Assembly (NCBI GenBank): GCA_017444245.1
Contig: JAFSXD010000053.1
Location: 1 to 45,927, forward strand
Reading direction: 5' to 3'
DNA: 45,927 nt
From: Selenomonadaceae bacterium
GTDB lineage: Bacteria; Bacillota; Negativicutes; Selenomonadales; Selenomonadaceae
Under the pieces are notes generated by a model. It made no database searches. It saw nothing but the letters and a program-made list of their open reading frames with translations, and was not told the DNA's origin. This document shows positions 7,993-16,598 of the stretch, in pieces. Numbering within the stretch: the stretch's first letter is position 1; each line of letters begins with the position of its first letter. A program made the translations under genes and the position numbers.

Positions 7993-9805
7993 CTAAATTC
8001 AGCCGATTGAACCGCCGTTGCTCTAATTTTTCCTTGCAAAACTTCCGCCAAATTTCGCGATAAACTTTTTCCAAATTCAGCATGTAATTTTTTGCGTCCA
8101 TGAGTTTTGACTTCGCAAGTTGCCCCCGCAATCCCGCATGGTAACCCGCGACAAACGCCCGTTGAGTTCCAACTTGAATTGCCTTTCTGATATATTCCAT
8201 TGGATTTATCGCGATGAGTTCAGTCAAATCTGCGGCAGTCAAAATCGAACTGCCGAACCGTGAGCCATGAGATTTTCCGCGCAGAACAATCACGGGAACG
8301 CCCATGTACAACGCCTCGCACGTCGTCAGCCCGCCCGTGTACGGAAAAGTGTCCAACGCAATGTCAATGTCGCGGTATTGTTCCAAATAATCCGGACTGT
8401 ACGGACGAAATTCAATTCGCTCAAGTGGAAAACTCATTTTTTTTAATCGGCTCGTCAAAATTTCCACGCCGGATTCAACGCTACAAATTTTATTTTTGAT
8501 GACAAGCCGCGCGGTTGGAACTTCCTCAAGAATCGCACGCCACGCGTAAAGGACACCGTCGCTTACTTTCGCAAAATTATTGAAACTGCCGTACGTAACA
8601 AAATCATTTTTGAAAACGGGCGCAATCAAACCCGGTTCAGGAATTTTTTGAATAATTCCCGGCGCGTAACAGAGATGACAGCCGTCAACGCGCAAAATTT
8701 TTTCCGTGAAGTCCAACGGCTCGCCCTTCTCCGGCATGCAAATATTATCCGACAAAAAATAATCTATCGCGTTCAATCCCGTTGACGCCGTGTAACCAAT
8801 CGCGCAAATTTGAATCGGCGCAGGTTTACGCGCCATGACGGGCATACAATTATTTTGCGAATGCCCCGACAAGTCAACGAGAATATCAATTTGGTCTTCG
8901 TTTATGACGCGTGCAATTCTTTCCGCCGGCAATCTGCTGACATCGTGCCACGTGACTTTGAAACGTTTCAACTTATCAGTGACGAAATCGCGCCGCCCCG
9001 TTTGATAGCAAGTGACGGAAAAATTTTTTGCGTCAAAATTTTTAAGCAACGGCAAAATAAAATTTGCTACGGCGTGCTGTCTGAAGTCGGGGGAGATGTA
9101 ACCGATTTTCAAATTTTTTTCCGGCGCGTAATTAATTTTGTCGTGAGAAAATTTCGTGATGCCCGCAAAAAAAGTGTCGTACTTTTCGACGGCTTGCTTG
9201 ACTTTGTTGGACGAAACTTCGCGATAGTTGCTCAAAAATAAATGCTTGGAATAAAGTTCAGCCGCCTGCTCATTATCCTTCGTCAATGTGCTTGCTTCAC
9301 GTAAGGCATTCGACGCGGAGAGAGCGTCACCGGCGAGATAAAGTCCGTTGGATATCAGGCAAAGAGTTTTGTATAGAATTGAAGTCGTCAAAAAAATTTT
9401 TTTCTCGTCGTCTTCGGAAAGTTTTCTGTCGTCCGCGAAAAGAATTTTAAATCTGCCGCCGTTGGGAATTGAATTTAACGTGTCCAAAATTTTGTGAGCG
9501 TCATCGATAACGCCGCGCAGAATTTTCAGTTCGTCGACGAGTTCAAATTTTTCTGCCGCGACTCCGCCAAGTACGAAACGGGCGCGCAAATTATTTTTGT
9601 CAAGCGTCAAAGCGTCACGCGCCAAAATTTCCGCTTCGTCCAACTTCCCCAAGTAGAGAGCCGATTCAGCCATAATTGCAGGACCTTCAGCCGAGTTTTT
9701 ATCCAAATCAAAAATTTCACGGGCAGCACCACGCATTGAATGGGGATCGCCATTTGCCGCAAATTTTTCAGCGAGTACCAGCCAACTCAATTTCTCGTCC
9801 GCCAA
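7967..9805 (-). CDS. TPR-containing O-GlcNAc-transferase-like glycosyltransferase (GT41)
   Basis: About 612 residues. The N-terminal 230 residues are helical and TPR-like (ESALYLGKLDEAEILARDAL and similar). The C-terminal part is the two-lobed GT41 catalytic region: IGYISPDFRQHAVANF, where the histidine is the conserved one of the family, DILVDLSGHSQNN, FVTYGSFNNFAKVSDG, and the donor-site stretch DTFPYTGGLTTCEALYMGVP. Proteins of this family move a sugar from a nucleotide donor to Ser/Thr of proteins; in bacteria they often modify flagellin or adhesins. No acceptor gene is nearby, so the target is unknown. I prefer the TTG at 9805 (GAGG eight bases upstream) to the TTG at 9826, whose purine run abuts the codon. 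The gene faces its own promoter at 9850-9878. Confidence 0.85.
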   Translation of the reverse strand: MADEKLSWLVLAEKFAANGDPHSMRGAAREIFDLDKNSAEGPAIMAESALYLGKLDEAEILARDALTLDKNNLRARFVLGGVAAEKFELVDELKILRGVIDDAHKILDTLNSIPNGGRFKILFADDRKLSEDDEKKIFLTTSILYKTLCLISNGLYLAGDALSASNALREASTLTKDNEQAAELYSKHLFLSNYREVSSNKVKQAVEKYDTFFAGITKFSHDKINYAPEKNLKIGYISPDFRQHAVANFILPLLKNFDAKNFSVTCYQTGRRDFVTDKLKRFKVTWHDVSRLPAERIARVINEDQIDILVDLSGHSQNNCMPVMARKPAPIQICAIGYTASTGLNAIDYFLSDNICMPEKGEPLDFTEKILRVDGCHLCYAPGIIQKIPEPGLIAPVFKNDFVTYGSFNNFAKVSDGVLYAWRAILEEVPTARLVIKNKICSVESGVEILTSRLKKMSFPLERIEFRPYSPDYLEQYRDIDIALDTFPYTGGLTTCEALYMGVPVIVLRGKSHGSRFGSSILTAADLTELIAINPMEYIRKAIQVGTQRAFVAGYHAGLRGQLAKSKLMDAKNYMLNLEKVYREIWRKFCKEKLEQRRFNRLNLEIDRSIDR

Positions 9806-9849
9806 TCCCGTCACCTCGTCCGTCAATCCTTCATAACAAAACTTACCTA

Positions 9850-9878
9850 ATATTAACGCAATTATCGCCTAAAGACAA
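9850..9878 (-). promoter_or_regulatory. Sigma-70-type promoter of the GT41 gene
   Basis: On the minus strand, -35 TTGTCT (9878-9873) and -10 TAATAT (9855-9850) with a 17-base spacer. Confidence 0.65.
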
Positions 9879-9900
9879 GCAAGACGCGCCGAAAAAAAAC

Positions 9901-9929
9901 TTGAAATAACTTTCGCCGTGAAATATAAT
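9901..9929 (+). promoter_or_regulatory. Sigma-70-type promoter of the CMD-cupin-MBL operon
   Basis: TTGAAA at 9901-9906 and TATAAT at 9924-9929, exactly 17 bases apart. It overlaps an upstream in-frame ATG at 9918, which supports the downstream start at 9948. Confidence 0.75.
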
Positions 9930-9947
9930 TTCATTGAGGTGTGCTTA

Positions 9948-10373
9948 ATGTTTAAAAAATTTTTGACGGCGGCTGTTGCAGTCGGCTTGTTGGTAACAAA
10001 TTTTTCAGCAACGGAGGCAAAAGACATGGACAATGAAAAGAAAGTTCCCGTGAAAGTTGTGCAGACGGCGGGGCGTGACAGATTGGGAGAATTTGCGCCG
10101 GAGTTTGCGCGTTACAATGACGACGTTCTTTTTGGCGAAATTTGGTCGCGCAACAATATTCTTTCAATGCACGACAGAAGTTTAATCACGGTTTCGGCGT
10201 TGATGAGCATGGGACTTGTGAACGATTCTTTCAAGCATCATTTGGAGTTTGCGAAGAAAAACGGCGTCACGAAAGCAGAAATGGTTGAAGTCATCACGCA
10301 GTTGGCATTTTATACCGGCTGGCCAAAAGCATGGGCGGCGTTTAACATGGCTAAGGAAGTTTACGCGGAATAA
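9948..10373 (+). CDS. Exported carboxymuconolactone decarboxylase-like protein
   Basis: A 141-residue protein. It opens with a classic signal peptide (MFKKFLTAAVAVGLLVTNF, then SATEA before a likely cleavage). The rest matches the PcaC-like branch of the carboxymuconolactone decarboxylase fold: FGEIWSRNNILSMHDRSLIT, then HHLEFAKKNGVTKAEMVEVI and QLAFYTGWPKAWAAF. It has no cysteines, so it is not an AhpD-type peroxidase. Export is unusual for a family that is mostly cytoplasmic. I chose the ATG at 9948 because GAGGTG lies about eight bases before it and the earlier ATG sits inside the promoter. The next genes are a cupin and an exported metallo-hydrolase. The reaction is unknown. Confidence 0.85.
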   Translation: MFKKFLTAAVAVGLLVTNFSATEAKDMDNEKKVPVKVVQTAGRDRLGEFAPEFARYNDDVLFGEIWSRNNILSMHDRSLITVSALMSMGLVNDSFKHHLEFAKKNGVTKAEMVEVITQLAFYTGWPKAWAAFNMAKEVYAE

Positions 10374-10415
10374 AAGCTTTAAGCTTCAAGCTTTAAGCTT
10401 CAAGCTTTAAGCTAA
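10374..10415. repeat. Heptamer tandem repeat (AAGCTTT/AAGCTTC)
   Basis: Six AGCT-centred heptamers between the first and second genes of one operon, alternating AAGCTTT and AAGCTTC units. They would be in the mRNA and are self-complementary. Confidence 0.93.
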
Positions 10416-10430
10416 CATGGAGAACTTATC

Positions 10431-10868
10431 ATGGCAGACAAAAAAACTTTGGAAGAAATTAAAAACGAAAGTATTTTTCCTGTCGGCGGAGAAAATGTCA
10501 ACTACGCAAAATATTTTGACGGCACAAGTTACTTGAACATGATTTCAATGGATCAAGTCGTTATCGGCAACGTGACTTTCGAGCCCGCCTGCAGAAATCA
10601 TTGGCACATTCATCACGCGAAAAGCGGCGGCGGTCAAATTCTTTTGGTGACTTGCGGGCGCGGTTGGTATCAAGAGTTCGGCAAACCCGCGCAGGCACTC
10701 AAGCCCGGCGACGTCGTTCACATTCCCGCGAACGTCAAACACTGGCACGGCGCGGCAAAAGATTCTGCGTTCCAACATCTGGCGGTTGAAGTCGACGGCG
10801 CAGAAAAATCTACCGAATGGTGCGAACCTGTCGACGCGCAAGAGTACGACAAATTAATTTGGAAATGA
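10431..10868 (+). CDS. Cupin-domain protein
   Basis: A 145-residue single-domain cupin. Motif 1 is HWHIHHAKSGGGQILLVTCGRG (metal-binding histidines at about 57, 59, 61/62) and motif 2 is PGDVVHIPANVKHWHGA (histidines 104 and 106). These would coordinate one divalent metal in a beta barrel. Cupins of this type are often next to, or fused with, carboxymuconolactone decarboxylase-like proteins, as here. No signal peptide is seen, although both neighbours are exported. An AGAAC-type ribosome site precedes the ATG. The stop overlaps the start of the next gene (ATGA), so the two are likely translationally coupled. The substrate is unknown. Confidence 0.88.
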   Translation: MADKKTLEEIKNESIFPVGGENVNYAKYFDGTSYLNMISMDQVVIGNVTFEPACRNHWHIHHAKSGGGQILLVTCGRGWYQEFGKPAQALKPGDVVHIPANVKHWHGAAKDSAFQHLAVEVDGAEKSTEWCEPVDAQEYDKLIWK

Positions 10869-11992
10869 ACCGCAGGAATTTTTTAAAAAACATGCTTTTA
10901 GGTTTAGTCGGCGTGACGGCGGCGGCGGGTGGCGGCGCGTACTATTTCATTCATCGTCCGGAATTTGGAAGACTTCCTCAAGGCGCACGTCTTCAAAAAA
11001 TTTTGGCGTCGCCGCATTATTTTACAGATCACTTTGAATGTTTGACGCCCGTAACCGTAATGTCAAACGAAGTTCAGGAAAAAGAAAATCGTATCGTCGC
11101 CACTGCAAAATTTTTGTTCGGCGATAAATCAGAATTGTTGCCGCCCGCGCCGCTTACGACGGAAAAAACAAATTTGTTGACGCTCAATCCAAAATCAAAC
11201 TGCGCGGTTTGGATGGGACATTCGACGATTTATTTGCAACTGGCTGAACGAAAAATTTTAATCGATCCTGTTTTCTCCGCGTACGCGTCGCCGATTTTTT
11301 TCATCAATCGCGCGTTTGAAGGCAGCAACGTTTACACGGCGGACGATTTCCCGACGATTGACATACTGGCGATAACTCACGACCATTGGGATCACTTGGA
11401 CTATCCTTCGGTAATTGCGTTGAAACCGAAAATAAAAAAAATTCTCTGTCCGCTTGGCGTTGGAGAATATTTCGAGCAATGGGGTTTCGACGTTGAAAAT
11501 ATTGTTGAAGAGGATTGGGACACGGCGGTTGATTTTGGCGCGGGACTTCAAGCAAATATTTTGCCGAGTCAACATTTTTCCGGCAGATTCACGACGCAAA
11601 ATCCAACTGAATGGTGCGCGTTTGCCTTCGTGACGCCGAACAAAAAAATTTTTTGCAGTGGTGACGGCGGCTACTCTCCACACTTCAAGGACATTGGAAA
11701 AAAATTTGGCGGATTCGACTTTGCATTCATGGAAAATGGGCAATACAATTTGGCTTGGCACGCGATACATTGTTTGCCGAACGAAACGGCGGCGGCATCG
11801 GTTGACATTGGCGCAAAAAAAGTTGTACCGATTCATTCGGGGAAATTTGCGTTGGCGCGTCACGCTTGGAATGAACCGTACAACGATTTAATTTTGGCAA
11901 GCGCAGGAAAATCCTACGAACTTTTGACGCCGAAGATTGGAGAGTTAATTCCCTTCGACGAAGAAAAAAAATTTACGATATGGTTTAACTAA
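10865..11992 (+). CDS. Tat-exported metallo-beta-lactamase-fold hydrolase (UlaG/NAPE-PLD-like)
   Basis: A 375-residue protein. The N-terminus MNRRNFLKNMLLGLVGVTAA carries a twin-arginine motif and hydrophobic core, so it is probably folded before export. The mature part has the metallo-beta-lactamase fold: WMGHSTIYLQL, ILIDPVFS, the metal motif ITHDHWDHLD (HxHxDH), CSGDGGYSPHF, and a late IHSGKF histidine. The order fits the UlaG/NAPE-PLD-like branch of L-ascorbate lactonases and phosphodiesterases. The ATG at 10865 overlaps the cupin stop by four bases; an in-frame codon at 10817 would lie inside the cupin gene and lose the Tat signal. It ends the operon just before a heptamer array. Confidence 0.88.
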   Translation: MNRRNFLKNMLLGLVGVTAAAGGGAYYFIHRPEFGRLPQGARLQKILASPHYFTDHFECLTPVTVMSNEVQEKENRIVATAKFLFGDKSELLPPAPLTTEKTNLLTLNPKSNCAVWMGHSTIYLQLAERKILIDPVFSAYASPIFFINRAFEGSNVYTADDFPTIDILAITHDHWDHLDYPSVIALKPKIKKILCPLGVGEYFEQWGFDVENIVEEDWDTAVDFGAGLQANILPSQHFSGRFTTQNPTEWCAFAFVTPNKKIFCSGDGGYSPHFKDIGKKFGGFDFAFMENGQYNLAWHAIHCLPNETAAASVDIGAKKVVPIHSGKFALARHAWNEPYNDLILASAGKSYELLTPKIGELIPFDEEKKFTIWFN

Positions 11993-11994
11993 AA

Positions 11995-12020
11995 ACTACA
12001 AGCTACAAGCTACAAGCTAA
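11995..12020. repeat. Heptamer tandem repeat (CTACAAG)
   Basis: About four heptamers in the short gap between two convergent genes, at 11992 and 12023. Confidence 0.93.
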
Positions 12021-12022
12021 AA

Positions 12023-13315
12023 TCACTTAACCAAAACTCTTTTCAACTTCACGGTAAATTTCGTTCCCTTATTCGGCTCGGACTCCACAGAAATATTTCC
12101 TTCGTGAATTCGCAAAATTTCCGTAGCGATTGACAAACCCAAACCGTTGCCGCCCATTTCTCTTGAACGCGCTTTGTCGACGCGATAAAATCTTTCAAAA
12201 ACTTTTTTCTGGTCTTCAGGCGCAATTCCAATTCCGCTGTCTTGAACGGAAAAATACGCCGCCTGTTCGTCAGCGTCGCCCAAAATTACTTTCACGCGTC
12301 CGCCATTCGGCGTGTACTTAATCGCGTTGTCGACGAGAATCAAAATTAATTGCTTAATTTTTTGTTCGTCGCAGTCAATCATAACTTTTCTAAAATCCTC
12401 CCCTTCAAGGAGGATTTCTTTTTTTTCGGCAAGCGGCGTCATCATACGAACGTTTTGGCTCAAAAGTTTTCCTAAATCCGCTTTTTGAATTTTAACTTTC
12501 AGCGCGTTGTTGTCACTTCGCGCAACCATCAGCAAATCGCTGACGAGTTTCGTCATTTTTTTAACTTCGCTCTTCACGTCGCCGATGACTTCTTTCAAAA
12601 ACGGTTCTTGTATCGACGGGTCCGCCAAAAGCAAATCGGCAGACGCCATGACGACTGAAAGCGGCGTCCTCAATTCGTGAGAGGCATCAGCGGCAAATTG
12701 TTTTTGTTTTTCGTACGCCTCCTGCAACGGAATAATCGCGCGCCCCGCCATAATGTGACCGAACGCCGACGCAATTACCAGCGCAATTACGCCCAAAATT
12801 AAAAGCATGTTCGTCGCTTTTTGCAAGCCGGAATACAACGCCGTCACGTCTTTGCCGACGTAAACAATTTGATTGGTTTCGTCAATTTGAATAACTTTGC
12901 AAGTCATCATTACGTTGATTGGGCGTCCTGATTCGCTGGGCAAATCAAAAACTTGGACTTCTGCGCCTTCAAATTTTTCCTGCGACATAAATTCCAAAAC
13001 AAACGGTTCGATACGGAAAGACGCGCGGACAAAATCCAGCAGTTGACCTTCGGGCGTGAAGACGTAGAAAAATAATCTGTCGTTGGTATTTTTGTAGTAG
13101 CGACTTTCATCAACAATCGCGTTGGGATGATGAATGTGGTACGCCTGCGCCTCTGCAACGTCGTCAGCCGCGTCGGAAATTTCTTGTGCCTGTTCGGAGA
13201 ACATCGCCCAATCCATTGAAAGATGAACCAGAAAAATTAGTAGGATTAAAAAAATTCCCATGATTACTGAATATACCAGCGTTAAACGCAGGCGGCTACT
13301 CTGAAAAATTTCCAC
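12023..13315 (-). CDS. Membrane sensor histidine kinase
   Basis: About 430 residues. A first membrane helix lies at about residues 12-33, an extracytoplasmic sensing region follows to about 165, and a second helix lies at about 170-190. The HisKA box is FAADASHELRTPL (phosphorylated histidine), followed by the N box LVDNAIKYTPNG, the G1 box DSGIGIAPED, the F box FYRVDKARSR and the G2 box NGLGLSIA. It should phosphorylate the OmpR-type regulator encoded just upstream on the same strand. I prefer GTG at 13315 (GAGG ten bases upstream) to GTG at 13324, where the purine run abuts the codon. The signal it senses is not evident from the sequence. Confidence 0.92.
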   Translation of the reverse strand: MEIFQSSRLRLTLVYSVIMGIFLILLIFLVHLSMDWAMFSEQAQEISDAADDVAEAQAYHIHHPNAIVDESRYYKNTNDRLFFYVFTPEGQLLDFVRASFRIEPFVLEFMSQEKFEGAEVQVFDLPSESGRPINVMMTCKVIQIDETNQIVYVGKDVTALYSGLQKATNMLLILGVIALVIASAFGHIMAGRAIIPLQEAYEKQKQFAADASHELRTPLSVVMASADLLLADPSIQEPFLKEVIGDVKSEVKKMTKLVSDLLMVARSDNNALKVKIQKADLGKLLSQNVRMMTPLAEKKEILLEGEDFRKVMIDCDEQKIKQLILILVDNAIKYTPNGGRVKVILGDADEQAAYFSVQDSGIGIAPEDQKKVFERFYRVDKARSREMGGNGLGLSIATEILRIHEGNISVESEPNKGTKFTVKLKRVLVK

Positions 13316-13332
13316 GCGGCTCACACCTCTTT

Positions 13333-13363
13333 TCAGCTTTTAGCTGCTAGCTTTTAGCTTGGA
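13333..13363. repeat. Degenerate heptamer repeat
   Basis: AGCT-centred units (CAGCTTTTAGCTGCTAGC and onward) with variable spacing, between the response regulator and kinase genes. Confidence 0.75.
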
Positions 13364-13384
13364 GAAAATATTTTTCGCGACCAG

Positions 13385-13411
13385 CTATCGATCTATCGAT
13401 CTATCGATCTA
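13385..13411. repeat. Octamer tandem repeat
   Basis: Three ATCGATCT copies directly downstream of the response-regulator stop codon. Confidence 0.95.
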
Positions 13412-13412
13412 G

Positions 13413-14087
13413 CTAAGCTTCCAAACGGTAACCGATTCCGCGCACCGTTTTGATTGAAATATTTCCGTCGACTTCATTCAACTTTTTGCGCAAAATTTTC
13501 ATGTACGAATCGATGTTGTTGGAAGTGATATCGCGTTCAAGTCCCCAAATTCTGTCCAAAATAATTTCACGCGGCACGACGACGCCCAAATTTTGCGACA
13601 GCAAATCGAAAAGCTGAAATTCACGCGGCGAAAGTTGTATGACTTGATTTTTTTTCTTCAAAACTTTTGTCGTACGGTTCAGCGTGAAATCGCCGACTTC
13701 AACAATTTCTTGCTGGATTCGTTGACTGGTACGCCGACCAAGTGCGCGAAGTCTTGCTAAAAGTTCTTCAAATTCAAACGGCTTTACAAGATAATCGTCC
13801 GCGCCCGCGTCCAAGCCCGTCACGCGATCTTCAACGGTATCTTTCGCAGTCAACATCAAAATTGCTTTTTCGTAGCCGGCTTCTCTAAGTGCGCGGCAAG
13901 CGTCAATCCCCGAAACGTTCGGCATCATCCAATCCAAAATTAAAATATCGTACTCGGAATACATTGCATATTCGTAAATGTCCGCGCCGTTGACGACCCA
14001 TTCAACTTGTATTCGATTTTGCGTCAGCATATATTCAATCAATCTGCCCAATCGCTTATCGTCTTCAGCAAGTAACACTCTCATCAT
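13413..14087 (-). CDS. OmpR/PhoB-family response regulator
   Basis: A 224-residue two-domain regulator. The receiver has an acidic pair EDD at 8-10, the phospho-acceptor D52 in LILDWMMP, the LTAKD threonine region and the VKPFEFEEL lysine. The C-terminal winged helix (about 125-224) includes LSPREFQLFDLLSQNLGVVV and the recognition-helix region DSYMKILRKKLNEVD, ending TVRGIGYRL. It will be phosphorylated by the kinase encoded next to it and then bind DNA. A strong AAGGAGG site precedes an ATGATG start. The first 23 bases overlap the end of pth, which suggests one transcript with the upstream genes. Confidence 0.95.
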   Translation of the reverse strand: MMRVLLAEDDKRLGRLIEYMLTQNRIQVEWVVNGADIYEYAMYSEYDILILDWMMPNVSGIDACRALREAGYEKAILMLTAKDTVEDRVTGLDAGADDYLVKPFEFEELLARLRALGRRTSQRIQQEIVEVGDFTLNRTTKVLKKKNQVIQLSPREFQLFDLLSQNLGVVVPREIILDRIWGLERDITSNNIDSYMKILRKKLNEVDGNISIKTVRGIGYRLEA

Positions 14088-14670
14088 TTTTAATTTCCTC
14101 CTTACGCTTGGGATTAAATTTATTCATTGCGTTATCAATTCCTTCACGGAAAATGCAAATTACGGCGGGGACAAGTTCAGCGATTGTCGAAGAAATTTTT
14201 TCTGCGTCTTCCGAATTGAACGGACTCAAAACATGCCCGTTGACTGTCCAATTTGCGGGCGGGCGTCCAATTCCAATTCGCACGCGCGGAAATTTTTTTT
14301 CTCCGCCGAGAAATTGAATTATCGATTCAATGCCGTGATGTCCGCCGCCGCTCCCCGAAGGTCTCAAACGAATTTTCCCAACAGGCAAATCCATATCGTC
14401 ATGAGCCACGATTAAATTTTTCGCGTCGACTTTGTAAAAATCTGTCAACGGTCCGACTGCCTCTCCGCTTGCGTTCATGAAAGTTTGCGGCTTGACGATT
14501 AAAATTTTTTCTCCTTCAAAAAAAGTTTCAGCAATTTGCGCATTAAAATTTTCTCTCCAATTTTCTGCGCCAAGTTCCGCCGCAATTTTGTCCGCCAACA
14601 TAAAACCGACGTTGTGTTTCGTCGTCGCGTACTCTTTGCCGGGATTGCCGAGCCCCACAAAAATTTTCAT
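14065..14670 (-). CDS. pth: Peptidyl-tRNA hydrolase
   Basis: Pth releases peptides from peptidyl-tRNA that has dropped off ribosomes. The 201-residue product starts [20 protein letters not shown], with the catalytic histidine in TKHNVGF. It also contains PQTFMNASGEAV, the general-base region AHDDMDLPVGKIRLRPSG, and GGGHHGIESI. The last residues (KEEIKNDESVTC) form a tail that overlaps the start of the response-regulator gene. Its start overlaps the last base of the uppP stop (TAATG), so the two are tightly coupled. Confidence 0.96.
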   Translation of the reverse strand: MKIFVGLGNPGKEYATTKHNVGFMLADKIAAELGAENWRENFNAQIAETFFEGEKILIVKPQTFMNASGEAVGPLTDFYKVDAKNLIVAHDDMDLPVGKIRLRPSGSGGGHHGIESIIQFLGGEKKFPRVRIGIGRPPANWTVNGHVLSPFNSEDAEKISSTIAELVPAVICIFREGIDNAMNKFNPKRKEEIKNDESVTC

Positions 14671-15509
14671 TAAACAGGGTCTCCTATCAAGAACAAGTAG
14701 CCGAGCACGACGAGCCCTAAAATAATTCTGTACCAGCCAAACGCCGTGAAGTCATTCTTTTTAATGTAACGCAACAAAAATGTTATTGACAAAATCGAAA
14801 CGATAAACGCGGTTATCATGCCGACGGCTAGAATTATCATTTCGGCGGCGTTGAAGTTGAAACCGAACTTGACGAGCTTAAGCAACGACGCGCCAAACAT
14901 TACCGGTATCGCCAAAAAAAATGTGAACTCTGCGGCAACGACGCGACTTGTTCCGAAAATTATTCCGCCCAAAATCGTTGAGCCACTGCGCGAAGTTCCC
15001 GGCACGAGTGACAGCACCTGAAATATTCCGATTATCAACGCGGTCTTGTAGTCGAGTTGTTCCAGCTTGTAAAATTTTGGCGTACGGTAGCGGTTGAAAC
15101 GTTCCACGATGATAAAAAGTATTCCGTAGAAAATTAATGCGCCCGCAACGACCGGAGCTGTCATCAAATGTTCTTCCATGTAATCGTTCAGCAAAATTCC
15201 GATGACGCCCGCAGGTACGCAAGCCACGATAACTTTGTACCACAACTGAAAAGTTTCTTTGCGCTGTCCTGAAGATTTGTAAGGCGAAAAAGGATTCAAT
15301 TTGTCGAAGTTCAGTACAACGACTGCCAAAATTGCGCCCAGCTGAATCACGACAAGAAACATGTCCATGAAACTTTTGCTGACGTTTAATTTTATGAACT
15401 CGTCAACCAAAATCATGTGACCGGTTGAGGAAATCGGCAACCACTCCGTCAAGCCTTCTACAATTCCGATTATGACTGTCTTTAAAATTTCTATGAAAGT
15501 TAATTCCAA
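14670..15509 (-). CDS. uppP: Undecaprenyl-diphosphatase
   Basis: UppP (BacA family) recycles the lipid carrier undecaprenyl diphosphate to the monophosphate for wall synthesis and can give bacitracin tolerance. The 279-residue polytopic protein has both family signatures: [17 protein letters not shown] near the N-terminus and [14 protein letters not shown] in the second half, with the catalytic Glu, Ser and Arg residues present. Several hydrophobic helices follow. The start is TTG at 15509 with AGGAG eight bases before it. Confidence 0.95.
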   Translation of the reverse strand: MELTFIEILKTVIIGIVEGLTEWLPISSTGHMILVDEFIKLNVSKSFMDMFLVVIQLGAILAVVVLNFDKLNPFSPYKSSGQRKETFQLWYKVIVACVPAGVIGILLNDYMEEHLMTAPVVAGALIFYGILFIIVERFNRYRTPKFYKLEQLDYKTALIIGIFQVLSLVPGTSRSGSTILGGIIFGTSRVVAAEFTFFLAIPVMFGASLLKLVKFGFNFNAAEMIILAVGMITAFIVSILSITFLLRYIKKNDFTAFGWYRIILGLVVLGYLFLIGDPV

Positions 15510-15553
15510 TTTTCAAACTCCTTTGTTGGGAATTAGGAAAAATTTTTTCCCCA

Positions 15554-16189
15554 CTAAATAAAAATTCCGATAATCGCTTGGAAAATTCCTAAAACCAATC
15601 TTTGCAACGGCAGAAATACGTAGCCCAAAATCGGCGTCATCAAGAAAATTATCAGAATCAAAAAACTGTAACGCTCAATGTACGAAAAATAATAAGCCAT
15701 TTTGTACGGCAATAAATTTCTCAAAATTTGCGAACCGTCAAGCGGCGGAATCGGCAACATGTTGAATATCGCAAAGTTTATGTTGATTATCATAATCAGC
15801 TGGAGCACTGACGCCGCACCTTCGGACAGCGGCACGCCGAGCCGAAGCAAAACGACCCAAACGACCATTGCCACGAATGCCATGATTAAATTTGACATCG
15901 GTCCCGCCAACGAAACTAAAATGTCATCTCTGCGCGGGTTACTAAAATTATTCGGGTTGATGCGCACGGGTTTTGCCCAGCCAAAGTGAACGATAAAAAG
16001 CATCAGCAACCCAAATATGTCAACGTGTGCGGCGGGATTCAGCGTCAATCGCCCGTCAAGTTTCGGCGTGTAATCGCCCAACGCATAAGCAACACGAGCG
16101 TGCGCCCATTCGTGAATCACCATAGCGATTATAATTCCCGGCAACGACACTATTGCGCCGATTAAAAATCCTCCAAAGTCATCAAACAT
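15554..16189 (-). CDS. M50-family membrane metalloprotease (site-2 protease type)
   Basis: A 211-residue integral membrane protease. The zinc motif is HEWAHA in the first helix (about residues 26-31), and the third ligand lies in NMLPIPPLDGSQIL near residue 145, as in the short S2P-like branch without PDZ domains. Family members cut transmembrane substrates such as anti-sigma factors; no anti-sigma gene is seen nearby. It starts at ATG 16189 with an AGAGAGG site and overlaps the doc gene by eight bases. Confidence 0.92.
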   Translation of the reverse strand: MFDDFGGFLIGAIVSLPGIIIAMVIHEWAHARVAYALGDYTPKLDGRLTLNPAAHVDIFGLLMLFIVHFGWAKPVRINPNNFSNPRRDDILVSLAGPMSNLIMAFVAMVVWVVLLRLGVPLSEGAASVLQLIMIININFAIFNMLPIPPLDGSQILRNLLPYKMAYYFSYIERYSFLILIIFLMTPILGYVFLPLQRLVLGIFQAIIGIFI

Positions 16190-16598
16190 TTGTTAACCTC
16201 TCTCTACTTCTCAACCACAAAGCTAACTTTTCCGGTGAAATTTTACTTTCAGCAATATCAAGCCCGATTTGCACAAGCTCTTCCTGCGTGTAATCTAAAT
16301 CAATGCCGTTAATCATCAAGTAAACCAACATTGCATGAATTGCAACTCGTTTGTTACCGTCAACGAATCCATGATTTTTTGCCAAACCATAGGCTAAGTG
16401 AGCCGCCTTTTCAAAAATTGTTTTGTATAAATCTTGACCATCGAAAGTTTGAAACGGAGCATTGACCGCTGATTCAATCAATCCAAAATCACGGATACCC
16501 ACACCCGTTGAAAAATCTTTGAAATTTTCTAATTCGGCATAAAACTCCAATACGTCATTGAGAACCAACTCAATCTGATATTCAATTTTCGCGCTCAT
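16182..16598 (-). CDS. doc: Doc-type Fic-fold toxin
   Basis: A 138-residue Fic/Doc protein. The active motif HGFVDGNKRVA matches the Doc form HxFxDGNKR, with the lysine that Doc kinases have in place of the glycine of AMP-transferring Fic proteins. Known Doc phosphorylates EF-Tu and stops translation. The protein has the right length and the leading FGLIESAVNAPFQTF helix typical of the family. A 49-codon gene directly upstream, overlapping by four bases, is the likely antitoxin. The pair is unusual in lying within a run of cell-envelope and translation genes. The toxin motif looks intact. Confidence 0.9.
   Translation of the reverse strand: MSAKIEYQIELVLNDVLEFYAELENFKDFSTGVGIRDFGLIESAVNAPFQTFDGQDLYKTIFEKAAHLAYGLAKNHGFVDGNKRVAIHAMLVYLMINGIDLDYTQEELVQIGLDIAESKISPEKLALWLRSRERLTNV

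Noticed and set aside
13385-13411. Octamer arrays as phage attachment or IS target duplications
   Set aside because: No integrase, transposase or terminal inverted repeats are present, and the arrays are far too numerous.
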